The notes: generated from the sequence alone by a model not told the origin. Positions 9,876 to 24,518 are shown, counted from the stretch's first letter. The stretch: DNA of 64,000 nt from Erythrocercus mccallii (GCA_013397435.1 VZRG01000007.1:2418197-2482196); one strand, 5' to 3'. A program made the numbers and translations.

Positions 9876-12800
9876 GGAGAAAATTAAAGAACTGAACAGT
9901 TTACTGAATGGCAAATTAAGGTGCTATAGCAAATGTTGGAGCTGTACTCCCATAGCTGTCACAACACTTATAGTAATAGTATGTAACAAATCAAAACTGT
10001 TCCAATGTCTTGGAATGTTTCACTTCCAAGGCATTACAAATTTCAGCTTGGAGTTAATTATTACATTTATCTATATGCACTTTATAAATATAAGTTTATT
10101 ATTGACTACTCAAAGCCTAATAATGTCTAGAATGGCAAACCAGGAGCACAGTGTCCCTGCACATCCTACCAAAAACAAATAAAAGACAGCCAATGCCACA
10201 AACAACTCACTATTTTAATAAAACTGCTGAGGTTGCTGGCAGCTCCTGAGCTATCACCAATATTCTGCTCTAGGAAAATGGAAAACAATTACTTGCCCCA
10301 GATACATTTTAAATATATTTTTTCCAGATCATGATATTAGTCAGAAACTGCAGAAAACCCTAGTGCCTAATTTGTTTCCAATAAGTGAGTAGTTTATGAC
10401 AACCAAAGGCAGCTTTTGAAAATAAGGAAGAAAAAAAATGTTTACAGAACCACTGCACGTCACAGTCTCTTGAAAATGAAGTGCATTACGGCAGACATAA
10501 AAGAGCATGCTGTACTAAGACAAGCTGTAATGAGTTCAGTGTGTTAGTATGTAAGTTATGAAAGATTTCTCGTCTTTAATACAACATTTTTCATTATCAT
10601 TAGTCCTTGAGGTGCATGCCAACCTTTTGCTGGTGAATATAAATGATGGAAAGCCTCTAGGAAAGAAGGAATCACAACTTTTCCCTTCTTGTTTTGCATT
10701 GTTGCATTATACAATTTTGTACACCTATCAAAGCCAGAAATATACAGATTCCTGATATCACAAGCTGCAATACTTAAGAATTTTTTGTCTGAAAATGAAA
10801 GTAATGCAGTATCAAATTTATTTCCACAACAGTTACAGTAACATCTTCATAAATAAATGGATTTAAGAAACATCTATGTAATTAAAGACTGTGGTTTAAG
10901 AGTTAATGCAAAGAGAAATACTCTTTACAGATCTTATAAATCAAGAGGAAAATCAGGAAAACGGGTTCTATTTTTCTCAGAAGCAGACATTTCAGTTGAT
11001 GTATTCAACTAAAAATAATGTTAGCAACAGAGAAGAAATGTGGGGGAGAATTTCTAAATCACCTGTGGCTCTGTGCTGTTTGTCAATAGTGTTCTGGCAT
11101 TTTTGAAAAAGCATTTTTGAAAAAGGGTAAAACTGTGGCCTTAAAAACTTCACTGTGTCCAAGCATGGATCTAGCAGACAAGCATTCAACTCCATTTACA
11201 AATATGCAGTTGCTGTGGAAGGATGGTTTTGAGACAAATAAACTCCTCCTTGAGGCAAATCATGAAGTTATCCTCAGTCTTCCTAACTCAGAATTTTCCT
11301 TATGGACATTGGAATGATATTGCATTTGAAAAGCATTTTTTTTCCCTATAAGCTTCAAATTATGTTGGAAGAAAAAAAACTAACACAACACCATCCCCCC
11401 AAAACAAAAAACAACTCTGACAGAAAAATTAGTAATATTATAGAAATAGAATATGGAAAAAATGCCCTTCATTTTTGTACAATTATTCTGAAGGAGAAAG
11501 GTATAACATCTTATAAGTAAATTTTATATAATTTTTATTAATTATTTGTAAGTAAATTTTAGTAGATATGATGCAAAAGAGTGAAACTATATTTATTATC
11601 TTTTCCTTTTATTTTGAGAGAAGGACAAGAATAAGCTAGCAACCTGTTAAAAATTTCACCACAATTTAGAAAAATATCTCTAATCTTGAAGCTGTGGTAT
11701 AAGTCATGAAAAGGACATTTAAGAAATTAGAATTAGGTGGAATCAGTTCTGAATCAAAACCAAATTTGACTGCTAGATAACATATTGTAGAGCAGCATAA
11801 ACCATTAATTTTAACAATGGTCTCTCATGATAAATTCCATTAAATTCTCTTAGAGAACTGGAATCTATTATACTTTATCTATTCTAGGAATATTTTCCTA
11901 CTATCTTTATCATTGTCTCACTAATTCTTATCTGTCCGTGGTAATATTAATAAATTTTTTTATTAAAAATCTGCAGAATTTGCATTTTTTTTTGTTTTTA
12001 AATGCCTGTCTAAAGCACTCAAATCAGCAAAGATTTTTTGTAAACTCAGGTCTATTGGCATAAGCAGTTCCATTAAAGATAACAGGCTTGGTTAAAACTA
12101 ATCCCACACTAGATTGTATCTATGACTCAATTTTCTGCAATGTGAAATACACTCCCCCAACCCAAGCACATTCAAAAAATTTATCAGATATGAGTTTACT
12201 CTATTTTTCTGTATTCTTTATGAGCTTTTTCCCTCCTAATTATCTTTCCACACCTTGTTCTATTCCTAAATTCCTTGTAAAGAAAAATGTAAAGCAAAGA
12301 TTAAATCAACAAAATTGTCAGTGGCCACTGTATTACCTTTTACTTGCATGTTATATCTCCATATATTCCCTTGTCAGCATGACTTATCTAGTCCCAGAAT
12401 GCTGAAGCATCAGTTAATATTTTCATGAAATCAGGATGTTTGGACAGCCACAGGTTCTTACTACAGTAAGAACATCCCCAGAAGAGTGAAATTTACTTAA
12501 TTGCCCCAGATTAAGAATCCCTGAGCTGCCCTAGTTTGTTGGTGGCTAAAAGTCTTCTCAAAATAGCACATTTGATTGGCCCTTACCTTACACTTTTTCC
12601 ACACTTTTAATTTTTTATCTTTTTTTTTTGGACATTGTCATGGGAAGGATTCTGGGCTAGATGAATGTTTGGTTTTGATCAGTTTGGAGATTCTTGCTTT
12701 ATACAGATGTCACACAGCACCTTATCATGTGTAATGGCCAGAGCTTCCAGGAGGTTGGTAACTGACCTACCTGCTGACCTGATGGAAAAGTTGCTATTAC

Positions 12801-15800
12801 TCCGCTACAGCCAGGAAATACCCTGCTTTTTTATGAAATTGTGGAGTACTTTGTCAAGCAGATTCCCACTGATGCCAGCCCTGACTCTATTAAGATGTCT
12901 GCCTACAGCACCACAGATCAGCCCTTAATAAAACAGTAGGGGTGTGATCAGGAATCAGCAGTCAGAGTTCAGATGAAAGGGGAACTTTGCATTTATTTTG
13001 ACATTGGCAGGCAAGTAATAGTTACATGTGGATCACAATGACAAGGTTTTCTCTGCAAGACTGCTTAACTTTTCACTCAAACAGTCACAGAGCTTTTGAT
13101 CTCATGACATCAGCCAAGGCTTAAGGAAGAAGAGAACAATAAAAATCCACAGTGGTAACAACAGGAAATATAAAGAAATGAAAAATTTAGGCTGGGTACT
13201 CAGCAGGATTACAGACACTGATATCTGAAGGAGAAATTGACCTGCTGGCCTCATACTGTGAAAATTAAGGAAGAGGAAAGATAAGCGAATACCAAAGAGG
13301 AGACTCATTGACAAGAACTGATCTAGGTGTGTCGAGAGAGCTTTACCATCTTTTGATTGTGCTTTTCTAACCAGATTTTCTGGTTACAGATGGAACATAC
13401 CACAATAAGCATTTTCTTTCTTTCAAATGCAGAAACTCTTTAATACATGCAGACATATATGTACACACACTGTATTTACAGGCCTGGATTTTTTTTTTCT
13501 GTTATATTTTTAGAAAAAGAGATTTGTCTTTCATTTACCTCTAACTCTTCAAATAGAAGCTCACGGACTAATCTCCTGTTTGTTCTAATCTACACACATT
13601 TCATAGGAAACTTTATAAGATCTTCAGTGTTGTAATAGAACTTTACTTGCTGGGCTACAAACAAAAGATATTCTTTCTTGAAAGGGATCCAGGTGAATTC
13701 CGCTTGTCAATTTTTGACTACTTCTGAAGTGTAAATAGCACACCTGCCAATAAATATGCTAGACTGAATGCCAAAGTAATTGCCCTTTATAAGAATCTCC
13801 CACCCCAGCAAAAAGAGAAACAAGATGGAGAGAGCCATCTGCACATTTCCTCAGCTGACCATACCTACACTGAAGTAACAATTCATAAATAGCAGCCTAG
13901 GAAGGGATTTACTTGAATGTGGTGGCAGTATACTGGAAAAGCATTAATGGTTAGAATGAAGCAGATCCTTCACTAATGATCAACGTGTTGAAATGGATGA
14001 GGGAGCTTGGTACAACTTTTTCAGGCTAATTCTTCCACTGAAAAGCCCCTTTATTCAGAGGAACATCTGGGTGCTGTAGAAACTTCTGCCTGGTGCGGTC
14101 TCCCAGAGCTGAACCAGTCATAAACCTTAGCCCAAGGGAATAAGTTCTTTACCAGAGGTAAAAAAAAAAAAGTATTTTTTCAGTTAAAATTATAGACTCT
14201 GAACATTTCTGGGAATAAATACTTGTTTGTCCCTCTGAGTACATGCATGGACTCGAGCAGTAGTCAAGACTGATAATTAGGACTGCACCAAACTTTTTAT
14301 TTTATCTATTCCTCCTCCCAACAAACAATCTACAAGGGCTCAAATACAAGATAATTGTTTGGAGTAAGTAAGAAAGATGACTGTGAACAAGAAGAGCAAA
14401 CAGAAAACAAGAGTAAATGTAATTGGTGGAGTACATTTTAGAAAATTTAGCATGGAGTGGACATTTAAAATGAGATGCCCATAACACTGAGCAGGTGTGG
14501 GAAGAGAGTTAGACATCAAAAGACTGTGATGCACGAAAAAGCTAAAAAGAAGACTGCTGTAGTAAAGTCAGTTCTGCTGTGAACTACCTGACCACTTTTA
14601 ACAGATATAATCTCTTTTCTTCCAATAAGTTGCAATTCTCTGTATTTGAAATCCAGCTTTATGTAGATGAATGGGTAAGATCAAGGAAGCAAAGCTGTCT
14701 TTTTCAGCATGAGTTAAAACTGTCCACTTCAGTAAAGTTTTGCACCAAAACTTTGCCTTTAGATTTTACAAAGCTATAGTGTTTGACTCCCTGCTAATTC
14801 CTAAGATTGTAAAAGCTAACAGCTTATGTAAACCTGTATGGAAATAATAGCAGAGAAAATAATACACACTTAGGGTTTCATCTTCATATTGTAACTGGTA
14901 CTAGTGCACAGTAAACAAGCACAGCCCAAGTCCCTTCCAAAAGCCCACAAAAGACCATTTCAGGGCAACGTGAATATTATTACAATAAAGATACTGAGAT
15001 GATCCTGCCTGTCTGACGTGGGTGTAGGCCTTGTTTTCAAACATTCTGTGTCATTATAGCCAGAATCCAACCATACAGCAAGATTATTCTGCACCCCTTA
15101 TCAATTTTGTGTCTTTCTACTTTCCTCTGTCTCAATAGTGCATGCAATTTCCTTTCTTTTTATTGGTATGCAAAATCACCTGCTCCCAAAATAGCTCTCC
15201 TGAAAGACTGTTATTATATTTGAAATGCAAGGTATGTACACCCACTTGTCAACTGCATGAACTAGCTGTGGCAATTATAAATTCCTCTGAAGGGCAACAA
15301 ACATTTGCCATAAATGGAGACTAAATTAATTCAGGCATTTGCAAGATACAGACTTGGTTAGCCTACCAGAAAATTCATTTTTCTCGTATACACCATAAGC
15401 TTGTCATTTTTTTTCAGAGATGCTTCAAAACCCTTCAAATATGAACTCTTCTGGCAAACACCATCTGTCATTCTGTCTGGTGAGGGTCCACATGTCCTTT
15501 TTTAAATTTTTTCTTTAATGTCAGTCATCTCTCATATGTCATCCATCATATGACCAAAAAGAGAGTTTAGGACCTCCAAGAAGAGAGATAAGAACATGCC
15601 GACACACTCACTTGTAAGACTTTCATAACTCGATCCTTTGACAGCCTTATGTACACCCCAAATGAAGGGAAAGAATGTTAGAGCTTAAACTTTGGTCACA
15701 TGTGCATTCTGCTGCTTACATGAGGAGAAGGAGCGACCAAGGTGCTTAAAGGAACACCTGAAAAGTAGCTCATAACACAAATGTGAGTGCCACTACACTA

Positions 15801-17630
15801 GTCTTTAGATAGCTCTCACAATTCAGGGGTAGAAGGTTTCATAAAAAGTGAAAGTTGAAAGAGAGAAGTCCTAACTAAATAATTCTTGTCCAGATGTAGA
15901 AAGAATTCATCCTCTATTAATATCAGAAAGGGACTGTCCATCTGAGCTGCTGAAATGCTGGTCTACTGAAGTGCCTTCAATGTCCAACTATTTTGGAAGG
16001 ACTTCAGGATGGACAATACCATACAAAGATGAAAAACCTTATAAACACACTGTGGGCAAAGAGTCCCATGGGTTGTGAGTAGGTGCAGAGAAAATAATTA
16101 CATTGAGCTGATAAGAGTGGATGTGTCAACTGTTCCAAGGAGAAATCCTGGCTGGCTGTAATTTATCCTGCTGTAAACTGTAGCCACCAACCTCCACTGT
16201 CATGCTGGTGTATGAACTCAGCTCTAGGAAGAAATCTGTGTGATATTGTCAGTGATGATGATCTGCTCTTAGGCAGGCATCAAATGAACATTTCTGTTTT
16301 TCCCTTCTCCCACACCCAGGGGATAGGCCTGCATTGAAAGAGCCAAGTTAGATAACATATCAAATAAACATGTATGTACCGAGAGGAAGAGCAGGAATTC
16401 ACTGCTGTGCATTTAACATTAGTGATAATGGAAGAGAACAGATATCCAGAGGGAAAAAATTCACAATTGTGGAAAACTTGTAATAATTTTTCTTTGTGCC
16501 TCAAGTTGAAGCAGACTGGCCCTGCTTTAGAGCTGCATAAAGAGAGCTGCTCTAGAGCTCTCTCTGGCTGAGAGCTGTGGTCTTGCAAATGGTCCTTTGT
16601 TTCCTTAAATAGCACATCTGATATTCTAACTAATAACTGGCAATAGACTGGAAAAACTCACAAATACCTTGGTCTCATAACAGTTATGATAAAAGATCAC
16701 CATCTTCATTATTAAAAATCCCACTGAAAAGCAACAAAAGCCAACCAACAAACCAAAACAAATTAAAAATCCCACCTTACTCATATGATACTTACCAAAA
16801 TCTGTAGCAAAATGTGGCAATAATCTTGAATCTTACTACTTGTTCTGCTGTTTCTAAGCTTGGAAATGGCTTGGAGATATCGAAATAAGAGTACACAGAT
16901 AAGTCACACTTCCTCATGGGATTAGCAGCAATATGGTCGCATAACCTGAGGGGCACTGACTCCCTAAGTCCTACTGCATTCTTCACAACTCTCATCTATT
17001 CTTCTGGATGTGAATTGCAGCAATCAAATACTGATGCCCTGAACAGAACTGGACAAAAATAAAGTTCATGAGAAATTAATTAGGCCCACAGCTTTTGTCT
17101 GAGACTAGCAAAATGACAAGAATGCCCATCTGCTTACTGTTATGGACTAAGGTTCATGCCTGGAAAAAAAAACAAGGCCGTGAAACTGGTGAGTAAACAG
17201 TTGATTGCAAGTATTATTGTGGTGAATAAGTACAAACACTTAAATTGTCAAATTACTTAATATTATGTTAAACAGAAAGTCATCTTTCCACCTGTTAGGC
17301 CATCAAGAAAGAAATACTTATATGTCATACGTATGCACAGTTTGTCAAATAACATAGCTCTTTTTCTGAGCCATGGATACAAACTGCTCTGCCAGAGCTT
17401 CTAATTAGTTCATGTTTGCAACAGGCATGCATAAAACATCTAACACCTACATTAAACTTTAAAAACATTTACTACAGATGCAAAGCTCATCCATTTCTTA
17501 AAACATCCAGATAACATCTCTTACCAATACCTTGATATGCAACAGTTAGAAAAATTAGGCTCTCATGCTAATCAAAATTTCTATAATTTTCATATTTGGG
17601 TGATCATCCTAATCACACATTCAAAACATA
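9876..17630. other. unassigned AT-rich DNA, about 7.8 kb
   Basis: I found no retroelement, RNA gene or supported coding exon here. Frames reach at most 114 codons (9838-10182, plus) and are of AT-driven composition with no recognisable domain. Homopolymers are short, for example A runs at 14161-14171 and T runs near 13489-13498 and 12620-12629. This is the longest stretch in the window without a recognised mobile element. Confidence 0.5.
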
Positions 17631-18390
17631 ATGTTGTGAAGAAAATTTTTCCTAGTATCTACCCTAAACCTGGTGCAACTTGAGGCTGTTTCCTCTTGTA
17701 CTAGTTGCTTGGAAGAAGAGATGGACTCCCACCTTACAACAACCTCCTTACAGGCAGTTGTAAACATCAATAAAGTCTCCATGAGCCTCCATTTTCTCAA
17801 AACACCCTCAGGTCCCTCAGCTGCTCTTCACAGGATTTGAGCTCCAGACCCTTCCCCAGCCCCTGGACATACTTTAGCACCCCAATGTCTGTCTTATAGC
17901 AAGGGGTCAAAATCTGAGCACAGGATTTGAGATGTGGCCTCACCAGTGCTGGGTACAGGAGATTATCAGTACCCTGCTCCTGCTGGCCACACCATGGCTG
18001 ATACAGGCCAGGATGTCATTGGCCTTTTCGGTCAGCTGAGCACACACTGGCTTATGTTCAGCTGCTGTTGACCAACACACCTGTGGCACTGCCTGGAGTT
18101 GTTGTGACCCAAGTGCAGGACACTTCTTGTTGAACCTCATACAGTTAGCCTTAACACATCGATCCAGCCTGTGCAGTTCCCTCTGAAGAGACTTCCTAAC
18201 CCCCCAGCAGATAAGCAGTTATCTGCAAACTGACTGAGGGTTTCCTCAATCCCCTCATCATTGATGAAGAAACAGAAATGGCCTTAATACTGAGCCCTGG
18301 GGAGCACCAGTGATGTGTGCTGTTGTGTTGGGTCACTAACTGGAGGTAGCTCCATTCACCACCACTGTCTGGGCCTGGTCACCCAGACAT
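17631..18390 (-). mobile_element. CR1 LINE fragment: RT C-terminus and 3' region
   Basis: Read on the minus strand this runs from the RT core to the CR1 3' region. The first part, near 18390-18250, corresponds to the segment around the VPQGS and FADD boxes. The ACTGAGCCCTGGGGAGCACC word near 18291-18310, for example, is the complement of the codons around VPQGSVL. Next comes the thumb/C-terminal part (18140-17940), with a readable LACISHGVASRSRVLI segment. The downstream 3' part (17940-17631) holds the CAAGAGGAAACAGCCTCAAG block and the TTGCACCAGG block. Indels and stops break the frame. The terminal octamer tail is missing. This is a truncated, inactive copy. Confidence 0.92.
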
Positions 18391-21300
18391 TTTTTTTTAT
18401 CTAGTGAACAGTACAAGTATTTTGGCAAAATTTTCTTTCACTGAATGTTATGCTTTGCCCTTTCTAAATGTGAAATGGGAGACTGGAACTTATTTGTTTT
18501 ACCACCATGTAAAAAACTTTACAGTTGCTACAAACTTAGTTATACTTTATAATACAGCACTAACAATTACAATTTTTGCATTACTTCCTAAGAATGTCAA
18601 GAGATTGCTTGATCAAAGGGGATTTGTTTATTTTGTGGATTTTTTTTTTTAATCCTATGCAATCACTGCTTAAACTAAGCCTGTGATCTAGCTATGACCT
18701 TGGGAGTATGATTTTGGTCTAGTGAATACTCCCACATACATTCAATCACCTGCATAACTTAATAAATAATCTCATTGCACAATTTTGCACAGGCTTTGCA
18801 TACCAAATAAATATAAGCTTTCCACTGATTTTGATGGAGAGTGGTCCAGTTCTGTTTTACTTGAAGAAATTATCCTTACCTTAGTTCATTATTTCTGCAC
18901 AAAAGAGACATGAGAAATTTTTCTAAACTTGTGCTGCATCCTATGTAATTTTATTTCATGTCTCTTCAAAGATGACATTTTACCTTCAGTAATAGATTTC
19001 TAATGTAAAAAAAATTAAAATATTAGATGTATGATCTTTTGAAAAGATTAATTAACACACATCTGTCAAATATACCCATTCTGCACTAGACTCATATGGC
19101 TGACCTTACAGGTATTTTGTATACCTGTGGCAAGTTGTGACAACCTTCCTGTATGCATCTTCAAGGCAGTCACTACTGGTTAACCTCTGCTGTTATGGAT
19201 GAGCTCACCATATCCAACCAGCTCCCACCATGGCATAAGTGTGGGGTCACTGTGCTGCAACTGGGTTGCCGTGGAGGACTTAAAGTTCACAGATTCCTGC
19301 CTGCAGCGCATTTCAAACACATCAGGTGAGCACCACTCAGCCCTTTCTTATCGTGTCTTCTGATGTGCCAGACACATACTGCCATCACATGTCCCAACGT
19401 GGATTCTCACCTGTCTGGGAGTACAACGCTTCAGAAGTCTGGTAGCTACAAGGGTCAGAAAGGCAGCAACTGAATCAAAAATAATGTAAATGTAAGTCAG
19501 TTGAAGGTGCTACTAGAACTTTTAACTTTAACAGTTTGTCTATGTCTATAAAACATCATTTCTGTCTCTATGTTTCTGTTACACTACAAGAGAAACTTCA
19601 TGAAAAGTGTTTATTATTATTATTATTATTGTTGTTGTTGTTGTTATTGTTGTAAATGTTAACCAAAACCCCAAATCCAGCCCAAAACAATTGCTCCTCA
19701 AGTCTATCTGCAAAGCATTGTGGGTTTGTTAGCTACAAAACTGGAAGGGTATGCAATACTATTAAACCAAATTTAAAAGATAATAACCCAGCCTCTAAGA
19801 ATCAAGCAAAAGAATAGAATTTGTTTTTAAATAAGCCTGATCTCTCTCAACTTGTGTAGGCTGTCTGCTCGGCACTGATTTGCAGTGATCTGTATTCAGA
19901 TGTGGGTCAGGTTTAGGTTCAGTTGCTATGGCTCCCTGCTTTAAGCTCTCCTTACACATTCACCCCTCTCTCCCATAATCTTTTATGACAGATTTATTGT
20001 TAAAGAAAACTAAATTTTGGGTTTCTGAAGGCTGAAGAACAAGCAGTACTTTCCTTGCCCCTTATTTAAAGTCAGGCAGGGCTGTATACAGAGACGACAA
20101 GGAAGGACACACACCATGAGGGCATTTGGCAATATTGTGCCCTGGGAAGGTGCGATACAGGCCATTGCCCTAGGGATACATGCCGTCCAAACTTGTCTGT
20201 GCCTTCACTGAGGTGCAAGATGCATCACCTTTGGAACCCTAGATAAACCAAACTTATGTTTAAACATAACCACACCATGACTCCCACCTGAGGAGCATTT
20301 ATCTCCCACTGCTGTCTGCCCCTTCTGTTACTGGGGAGTTTTGTCATTGTCTTTAATAAACTGAAATTTTCACTTGATAACATGAGTCTCTTAGGAGAGA
20401 TCTTGAAACAGTCAGATGCAGGAGAAGCAGTGAGGTCAACTAGCATTTAAATAAATATTGACAAAACAATTTGTCCATGGCTACCATTATGGAATACACA
20501 TACTGAATTTCTTAGTTAAAAAAAGCACTTAGAAAACTTCATCCTTCCTATAAAATGTCAAACGTTATCCACCAAACTTTCATGTCTGTTGTGGAAATTT
20601 GTTTGTTGGTAGAAAGCCCATAAAAGAAATGGGAAGAGATTTTCCACCTCTCTCTCTATCCCATTATCTCTTTCTTATAGCCCAGAAATCCAAGGACAAA
20701 ATAATTTTAAAGTGCCAGGACATCACAATACCAATGGTGGAGTGATGTTGCAGACAGTACTTATTATGCTGTAGGACACACACACACTCTTTGGAAAGAT
20801 TTGTGGTAGAATAGTAGTATTTTTTTTCCATACTTACAGTAGAATAGAAAAACAATAGTAGAAAAAATAAATCATTAATTTAATCTACTCTCCCCTGGTA
20901 AATTTAATCTATTCCTTTAGCCTTTTGACTCCAGTTTTCTTATACATATAGACATACGTATACACCTACCAGAGATGCACCATATTTATGAGGGTAAGGC
21001 TGCTGTACCCTTCCTCTCTTTACTGCTGAGAAAGCAAATGAAATGTCAGAAAAAGGAATTAAAGTGACTCTGAATATGTCCATTTATCCTATCTATGGTC
21101 CTTATTAAAACTTTCTCCACATATACAATTTCTTCCACCACCAGATGAGCACTTAGGTATTTTGCCCATACTGTCTACAAAAGATCTGTCACAACATTGA
21201 ATCTTATCAACTTGATGTAATGACATTTACTCAATAAGAATAATTAATTTTAACTATATTTAGGAAACAAAACAAAGATTTAAAAACAATTCTTATATGT

Positions 21301-24300
21301 AAAGGACAAAGAAGAAGAAAACATCCTATCCAGATCATCTCTGTAATGAACGATGAGATTTCTTTATGCTCTCAGTCCTCTTGGAACTGCTTTATTTGTA
21401 ATTTTTGACAATTACTTCAATATAGTGCCTGCTGGTACTTTAGAGTAAGGAGCATTTATTCTGTGCAAATATTAACATAAATTGTGATGCAGTCTGATTC
21501 ATGCAGTTGGTGTACTACAGTGATATATGCATGACATATGCAAAAACATAGGTTTCACCTAATGGATAATCAACACAAATCAAAATGACCCATGGCTAGT
21601 AAGCACCACAAAGCTGGCCAGAATTATATGCAGTAAGTAAGAAAATTAAATTGTGCTCATTATTTTTAAAAAGATATTAATATATCTTGATTTTTTTAAA
21701 AATCCCACATACTTCCAAGAATCAACTTTTCCTTCTTTGCATTCCGTTGGACAGTATTTGACACCTCAATGCCTGATGTTGGTTCATTGCCCTCAAGGCA
21801 GCAATAGCATCTTTTGTTTTTTCCTTATCTTTGATAATAGTTATAGAGAACCTGTATCACTAAGAGTTTAAAAATTACCCTCTAAAAGGGATTGTGAAGT
21901 TTCTTGTGTTGTCTATATTTTAGCCAATAGCCCTTTTCTGACACAGCTGCACCTAGGTTGGTATGGCCAGCAATGTTATATGCTGGAGCCTTCTTTTGCC
22001 TCTCAAATCACAACCTCTTGCTAGCAGTTTAGAAGTAACAGAGATCTGTATTTGACACCAGCTTTTTCAGCTATATCAGTGATTTTTCAATTTTAGTGTT
22101 CCTGAAGCTCACAGGATGCCCAGCCTCCTCACTATTCAGCACTGCCTTTTCTAGTGAAAGACATAAGAGAAAATTATGGGTGATTTGAATTGAAAGTGTA
22201 ATCATCAACTTTCATTTTGGAAATGAGAATAAACTAAATCAAATTACACCTACCTCAAATAAATAGTCCACTGAATTGAACAATTCAGTTTAAATAATCT
22301 ACTCTGAAGAGTATTTAGAATTCCTTTCAGAATTCACTTCTTACTTTCCATAATCATCAGTGCCCTTTTAATAGTCATACATGGCTTAGTGATCACTTTC
22401 AGGTTCTCTTCTATTAAAAAAATGACACTGTGAAAGTTCTAACTGGTCCTCATTGAGTTCTTAAATTAACATTGAGGGTTAAAATGTCCAGAAAATTATG
22501 TACCTTTGCTTAAAATACAAATGAGTTTGTTTGAGTGGGGGAGATTTTATTTATTTATTTAAATTAGTGCCCTCATTTTCTTCCTACTCTTCTTTACATA
22601 CTTGGCTAATAGGACCCAGATGTGCTACTTCTGACTGTTCCACCAAGTCCTACAGGAACATAATTCGGGACTAAAATATTGCATAAAAGTGTACACCTGA
22701 GGCCTGCAATTAAAACATAGTTATGCCTGCACTGATGATTTGTCTGCTCTGTTAGAATCCAGCTCAAATGTTTAGAATACTATTCCATGAGCACAGCTAC
22801 CAGGACTTAGGAGTGCAATGAATCTCTTTCCTCTATAAAATTATGGTCCTGAGGAGAAAAGGACTTCAACTTTTTATTATTTTCATCAATTCTTGTCCAA
22901 AATTATAATTTCAAAGGTCAAGTTTCAAACCAATCTAATTTAAAAACTCACAACACTTTCAACACTAATGGTTAATTACATAATAATTAAAATTAACTGA
23001 ACCTAAAATTAAGATCTAAAACCTAACGTTTCAAAATAAAACTAAAAGCTTATGGTCCAGAGTGAGCTATTTAGGATGGCTGCATAATCCAATATTGTTC
23101 TGCTTGTTAGTTTTGGAACTAGAACTACATCACTCCATCTACGGAATGGACCTAAGAAGTAAGAAAATGCTATAATTCCTGGGTTAACACTACAAGGTAT
23201 ATCCAGTTTATTGTCATCATTATTTAGTCTGACCCCTGCCACATATATCCCAACACAAGCAATAATATTAGGTTGCACAATCTCTTAAAATCTCCTTGAA
23301 GCTGAAGCTTCTGCATTTCCCCTCCCACCCTGAAAAAGCTGCTCAAATGGTATTTATTAGTCCTTTAATCTAGGAACAGACTGAAGTTAAGAAGAAAGTA
23401 CTGCTCTTCTGTTTTTAAACAACCATTGATGAATGACTTAGATTTTTAGATAATATTTCCTTCCTTAAATTATAATTATTAGTCTTCAAACAGGAAAACT
23501 GTAGAGAAGGAAGAAAATGAATAATGTAAATCCTCACTTCAAGGCACGACTTTTCAACATTTTTCTGAGTTGCTAAAGCATATCAAAGATAGACAATCCA
23601 CCTGGAGCCTGCTCAACTTTGAATTATAGAACAAGGTCTGTAAACTCAAAAATCCCACATGCTAATACTGTTATTTTTATATTTTGGGGATTTTGCATGA
23701 AAGTATTGCAGTTGTTATGTTCTACTTATAAAATCAGCAATTATCAAAAAAGATAGCATGATATTTCCAGTTTCATTTTACTATTATTTGCTTAATTTTT
23801 ATAATACATTTAGTAAAGATAAAACAAGAGGAGAGGTTTTCACAAAAATCATTATGTTAAAATTTTTTTCTGAGGAACAGGTTTTTTCTTTCTCCTGAGA
23901 GAAAATATTAATCATAAAATAATATTTTGTACTCCAGTTTTGATACATGTCAATTGTATATTTTCTCCCTAGTGTTTTTAAATGAGCTAATTAAGAAACA
24001 AATAACTTTTTTGGGAAGAACAACATTTATTTAAGATATTACTGTCCCTCAACTGAGCCACAGAGGTATCTTGACAAATCTGACTTTCAAATGAACTAAA
24101 CTAGAAGTATTCAAATTATTTCAGATTTGCCTAGGACAACTTCCAGAAAACGTAGATGTAGATGGGAAGGACACATCTTCACACACTAAATGCATAATAA
24201 TTAGAATTCCCAGTTTTTCATCATAATGACCCTGTTACCTTACTTTTCAAGGCACAGTTCAAATATATGTTTTTCTTATCTCTTAAAATTACTTTTTTCC

Positions 24301-24384
24301 TGATGACATAAAACACACACAAAGAAACAGCTATGCACTATCATTTTGTGTATAAGATAATTTTTGTGAGTCCAAAGTAAAATA
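18391..24384. other. unassigned AT-rich DNA with one triplet microsatellite
   Basis: No gene was recognised. GC-richer patches at about 19090-19470 and 20040-20440 stand out from the surroundings. The second has AATAAACTG near 20354-20362 and could be a decayed LTR, but no boundaries are visible. A 78-codon minus frame (23042-23278) shows no recognisable family. A 9-bp-arm hairpin lies at 22270-22289. Confidence 0.45.
19611..19652. repeat. (TTA)n/(TTG)n compound microsatellite
   Basis: TTA units pass directly into GTT/TTG units with one interrupting ATT. It is a typical compound triplet repeat. Confidence 0.9.
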
Positions 24385-24428
24385 ATATGTATAGAAATTT
24401 AGGAAAATATGTATAGAAATTTAGGAAA
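24385..24428. repeat. two tandem copies of a 22-bp unit
   Basis: The unit ATATGTATAGAAATTTAGG plus AAA occurs at 24385-24406 and again at 24407-24428, identical. The second copy runs into the left arm of the palindrome that follows. Confidence 0.9.
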
Positions 24429-24518
24429 AAATCTAGTCTTCCCGTCACTGTTGATGTATACTTTGTGATCAAAGTATACATTAACAGTGATGGGAAGACT
24501 AGATTTTTTCCTAAATTT
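24417..24518. repeat. near-perfect 102-bp palindrome with 4-base loop
   Basis: Left arm 24417-24465 and right arm 24470-24518 are 49-base reverse complements around the loop TGAT. Only two positions differ (24444 against 24491, and 24453 against 24482). Both are G on the left and T on the right, so a plus-strand transcript would pair them as G.U. The pentamer TATAG stands directly outside both arms (24412-24416 and 24519-24523). It could be a palindromic MITE with a 5-bp target duplication, a replication template-switch product, or a source of a hairpin RNA. No family is recognised. A 77-codon plus frame that starts in the right arm is not considered a gene. Confidence 0.93.

Noticed and set aside
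17940..18140. 66-codon minus frame as a host gene
   Set aside because: It is the C-terminal piece of CR1 ORF2 in a truncated element.
20040..20440. Possible LTR with AATAAACTG near 20354
   Set aside because: No TG..CA ends, TATA box or second copy could be found, so the evidence is too thin for a feature.
23042..23278. 78-codon minus frame that reads somewhat protein-like
   Set aside because: No recognised family, no neighbouring exons, and AT-rich flanks; chance is more likely.
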